A stretch of 43,312 nt of DNA from Planctomycetota bacterium (GTDB taxonomy: Bacteria; Planctomycetota; Planctomycetia; Gemmatales; Gemmataceae): contig JAJXWW010000190.1 of assembly GCA_021781415.1 (NCBI GenBank), positions 23,483 to 66,794 of the forward strand, given 5' to 3'. Under the pieces are notes generated by a model. It was not told the origin of the DNA. It saw only the letters and a list, made by a program, of their open reading frames with translations, and ran no database searches. Position numbers and translations under genes: made by a program. Shown in pieces: positions 42,103 through 43,312 of the stretch. The stretch's first letter is position 1. Each line of letters opens with the position of its first letter.

Positions 42103-42144
42103 AAAAAAAGAACCCCGCGCGCTGTCGTGAGACAACGGCGGGGT
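42103..42144 (-). terminator. Probable intrinsic terminator after the second VPEID gene
   Basis: On the minus strand, ccccgccgttgtc and gacagcgcgcggggtt form a GC stem with loop tcac, followed by a run of T (ttctttttttga region). This is better than the copy at 40549-40587 because the base of the stem is fully paired. Confidence 0.8.
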
Positions 42145-42169
42145 CTGGGGAGTTGGTAAACCTATCAAT

Positions 42170-42228
42170 CGGAGCCGGAAACGTGAGCGACGGCAACGCA
42201 GAACCGTCGCTAACGCTTCCGGCTCCGA
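42170..42228. repeat. gagccggaagcg palindrome between second VPEID gene and its terminator
   Basis: Left arm cggagccggaaacgtgagcg (one change from the family), loop acggcaacgcagaacc, right arm gtcgctaacgcttccggctc with ccg. It is part of a duplicated block that includes the VPEID gene end and terminator. Confidence 0.85.
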
Positions 42229-42234
42229 CGGAGA

Positions 42235-42441
42235 CTAACGGCGGCGATAGCGGTCGTAGACCAGCATCACTCCCCCGGCCAACAGCGCCAGCGAACTGGC
42301 CGCCGAACCGGGATCAATTTCGGGAGCGTCGAGTTTTCCCCACGCTGTTCCACTAAATGCTGCCAGAACAAAGAAAAGTCCAACTCCCTTTCGTAGAGTC
42401 CTAACGATTCTTCTCGTCCGGCTCAGCGGTTCGTACTTCAT
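42235..42441 (-). CDS. Minimal VPEID-CTERM protein (copy b)
   Basis: 68 residues from the ATG at 42441, preceded by GAGG(TG); a GTG three codons upstream is an alternative. MKYEPLSRTRRIVRTLRKG is followed by GLFFVLAAFSGTAWGK, then LDAPEIDPGSAASS (A-P-E-I-D), and the same C-terminal LALLAGGVMLVYDRYRRR as copy a. The last 27 residues are identical to copy a apart from the P-E-M/P-E-I change, while the N-terminal parts differ, so selection or recent gene conversion has kept the tail. As in copy a, nothing but signal peptide and sorting tail is encoded. Confidence 0.8.
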   Translation of the reverse strand: MKYEPLSRTRRIVRTLRKGVGLFFVLAAFSGTAWGKLDAPEIDPGSAASSLALLAGGVMLVYDRYRRR

Positions 42442-42500
42442 GGAATACACCTCGTTTCGTGAAGATTCACATCAGAAAGACACACCGCGGGTCAAACGCA

Positions 42501-43217
42501 TTACCTTGCTTGAGCCATGCGATGAAACACAACACTACGCGACCGCATGCGGTGGAACAGTCCATAACATCCGACCACGCCGAGACTGAGACAAAACAAC
42601 AGAAACATGGAAGGTTCCGGTACGGGGGAGGCCGGTGGTGGCGGATCGGCGAGAACCACGCTCTGTCCACGGTTTGCGCCATCGCCGCTCGGACTCGCGT
42701 CGTACAAGATAGTCGTTGAGGATTGATTGGCGGCATCGTTTAAATAAGTGTTGGCGGCGGCAGAAATGGCATCGCTATTTTGATACTCGAAAATACCCGT
42801 GGTAGTTCCATTGTCGTAAAGCAAATACCAGATCGCAAGTTGAAGGCCGGCAGCCTGCGTATTGGTTAGCTTTGTCGATCCGAATGTGTTGGCCAAATAG
42901 GCGATCTCGCTTCCATTGGCAAGGCCATTGGAGGACGACTTGTTGACGAGATAGGTCTGTCCCAAGGATACATTATGTGGATAATCCACACAGAACGCCG
43001 TGAATTCGGGACCGTTTCCGACGTGCATATTGAATTGACCGACAAAGCTTGACGAACTCGCGCCATTAAAAGAAGTTGTCACCCAACTTCCCGCGCCCGT
43101 ACTATCCAACGTGATCGACATTGGATCGGCGCGAAGTGCCGAGCCGAGGGTGGGGCCGACGAAAACCAACGAGACGACGGTGAGTAACAACCGGCGCGGC
43201 GAGGTAAATGGTGGCAT
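42501..43217 (-). CDS. Secreted PEP-CTERM protein with thioester-domain-like motifs (copy b)
   Basis: 238 residues from the ATG at 43217. The signal peptide is RRLLLTVVSLVFVGPTLGSA. Shared with copy a: FTAFCVDYPHNV (Cys76), EIAYLANTFGST, AAGLQLAIWYLLYDNG (Gln126), then AAANTYLNDA and YDASPSGDGANRGQSVVLAD. The tail has PVPEPSMFLLFCLSLGVVGC (V199-P200-E201-P202) and a basic end HRMRSRSV, extended by a further 10 residues. Overall it is a diverged paralogue of copy a, with about 50 residues between the Cys and Gln motifs, against 58 in copy a. The 59 bp gap to the VPEID gene downstream suggests co-transcription. Confidence 0.82.
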   Translation of the reverse strand: MPPFTSPRRLLLTVVSLVFVGPTLGSALRADPMSITLDSTGAGSWVTTSFNGASSSSFVGQFNMHVGNGPEFTAFCVDYPHNVSLGQTYLVNKSSSNGLANGSEIAYLANTFGSTKLTNTQAAGLQLAIWYLLYDNGTTTGIFEYQNSDAISAAANTYLNDAANQSSTTILYDASPSGDGANRGQSVVLADPPPPASPVPEPSMFLLFCLSLGVVGCYGLFHRMRSRSVVFHRMAQAR

Positions 43218-43312
43218 GGCAAATCCTTCCGCTTAGGCGGAGACGCGGGGCGAGGCGAAAAGAGCAGGCGACTTCCTGCGTAGCGCGGTCGATTCCTCAG
43301 TCCATCAAGGTG

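Noticed and set aside
1..43312. tRNA, rRNA, riboswitch, insertion sequence or phage attachment site
   Set aside because: None was recognised on reading both strands; no cloverleaf, transposase or integrase could be supported. A tRNAscan-SE and Infernal/Rfam search would settle the RNA genes.

Overview
The window looks like a chromosomal segment of a GC-rich planctomycete, most likely of the Gemmata type. This is an inference from gene content: two DUF1501 proteins, a Tad pilus locus with several Flp pilins, an exosortase E with VPEID/PEP-CTERM substrates, and many small palindromic repeats between genes. No rRNA, tRNA, CRISPR array, transposase or integrase was recognised.

0-6.2 kb (plus strand): a TMTC-like membrane TPR protein, endonuclease III (nth), a group II PLP-dependent decarboxylase and a YheT-like hydrolase, with repeat-rich gaps. 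6.3-9.7 kb: two Tat-exported DUF1501 proteins flanking a probably decayed gene. 9.9-12.3 kb: a nuclease plus N6-adenine methyltransferase pair, read as a type II restriction-modification system with lower GC than its surroundings.

12.2-18.8 kb (mostly minus): phosphatidylserine decarboxylase, a short unknown protein, a VOC protein (plus), MutS, an RsbW-like kinase with a STAS partner, and a DUF3109 protein.

19.2-32.7 kb (all minus): a Tad/Flp type IVc pilus locus. In transcription order it holds three Flp pilins, prepilin peptidase, CpaB/RcpC, secretin, TadZ/CpaE, TadA, TadB, TadC, a Gly/Met-rich lipoprotein, a small membrane protein, a winged-helix AAA+ ATPase and a TPR lipoprotein (TadD-like). 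Most of its gaps carry a palindrome, usually of a different sequence family. TadE/F/G-type minor pilins are not in the window.

33.1-40.5 kb: two polytopic GT-C-like glycosyltransferases, a NYN RNase-like protein fused to a cold-shock domain, a large secreted metzincin-type zinc protease, and an exosortase E fused to a CPBP protease.

40.7-43.2 kb: directly upstream of the exosortase are two tandem copies of a two-gene cassette. Each has a secreted PEP-CTERM protein whose Cys and Gln motifs resemble those of thioester-forming adhesins, followed by a 68-69-residue protein that is almost only a signal peptide plus a VPEID-type sorting tail. The downstream terminator and repeat are duplicated too. 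This exosortase-linked pair is the most unusual system in the window.
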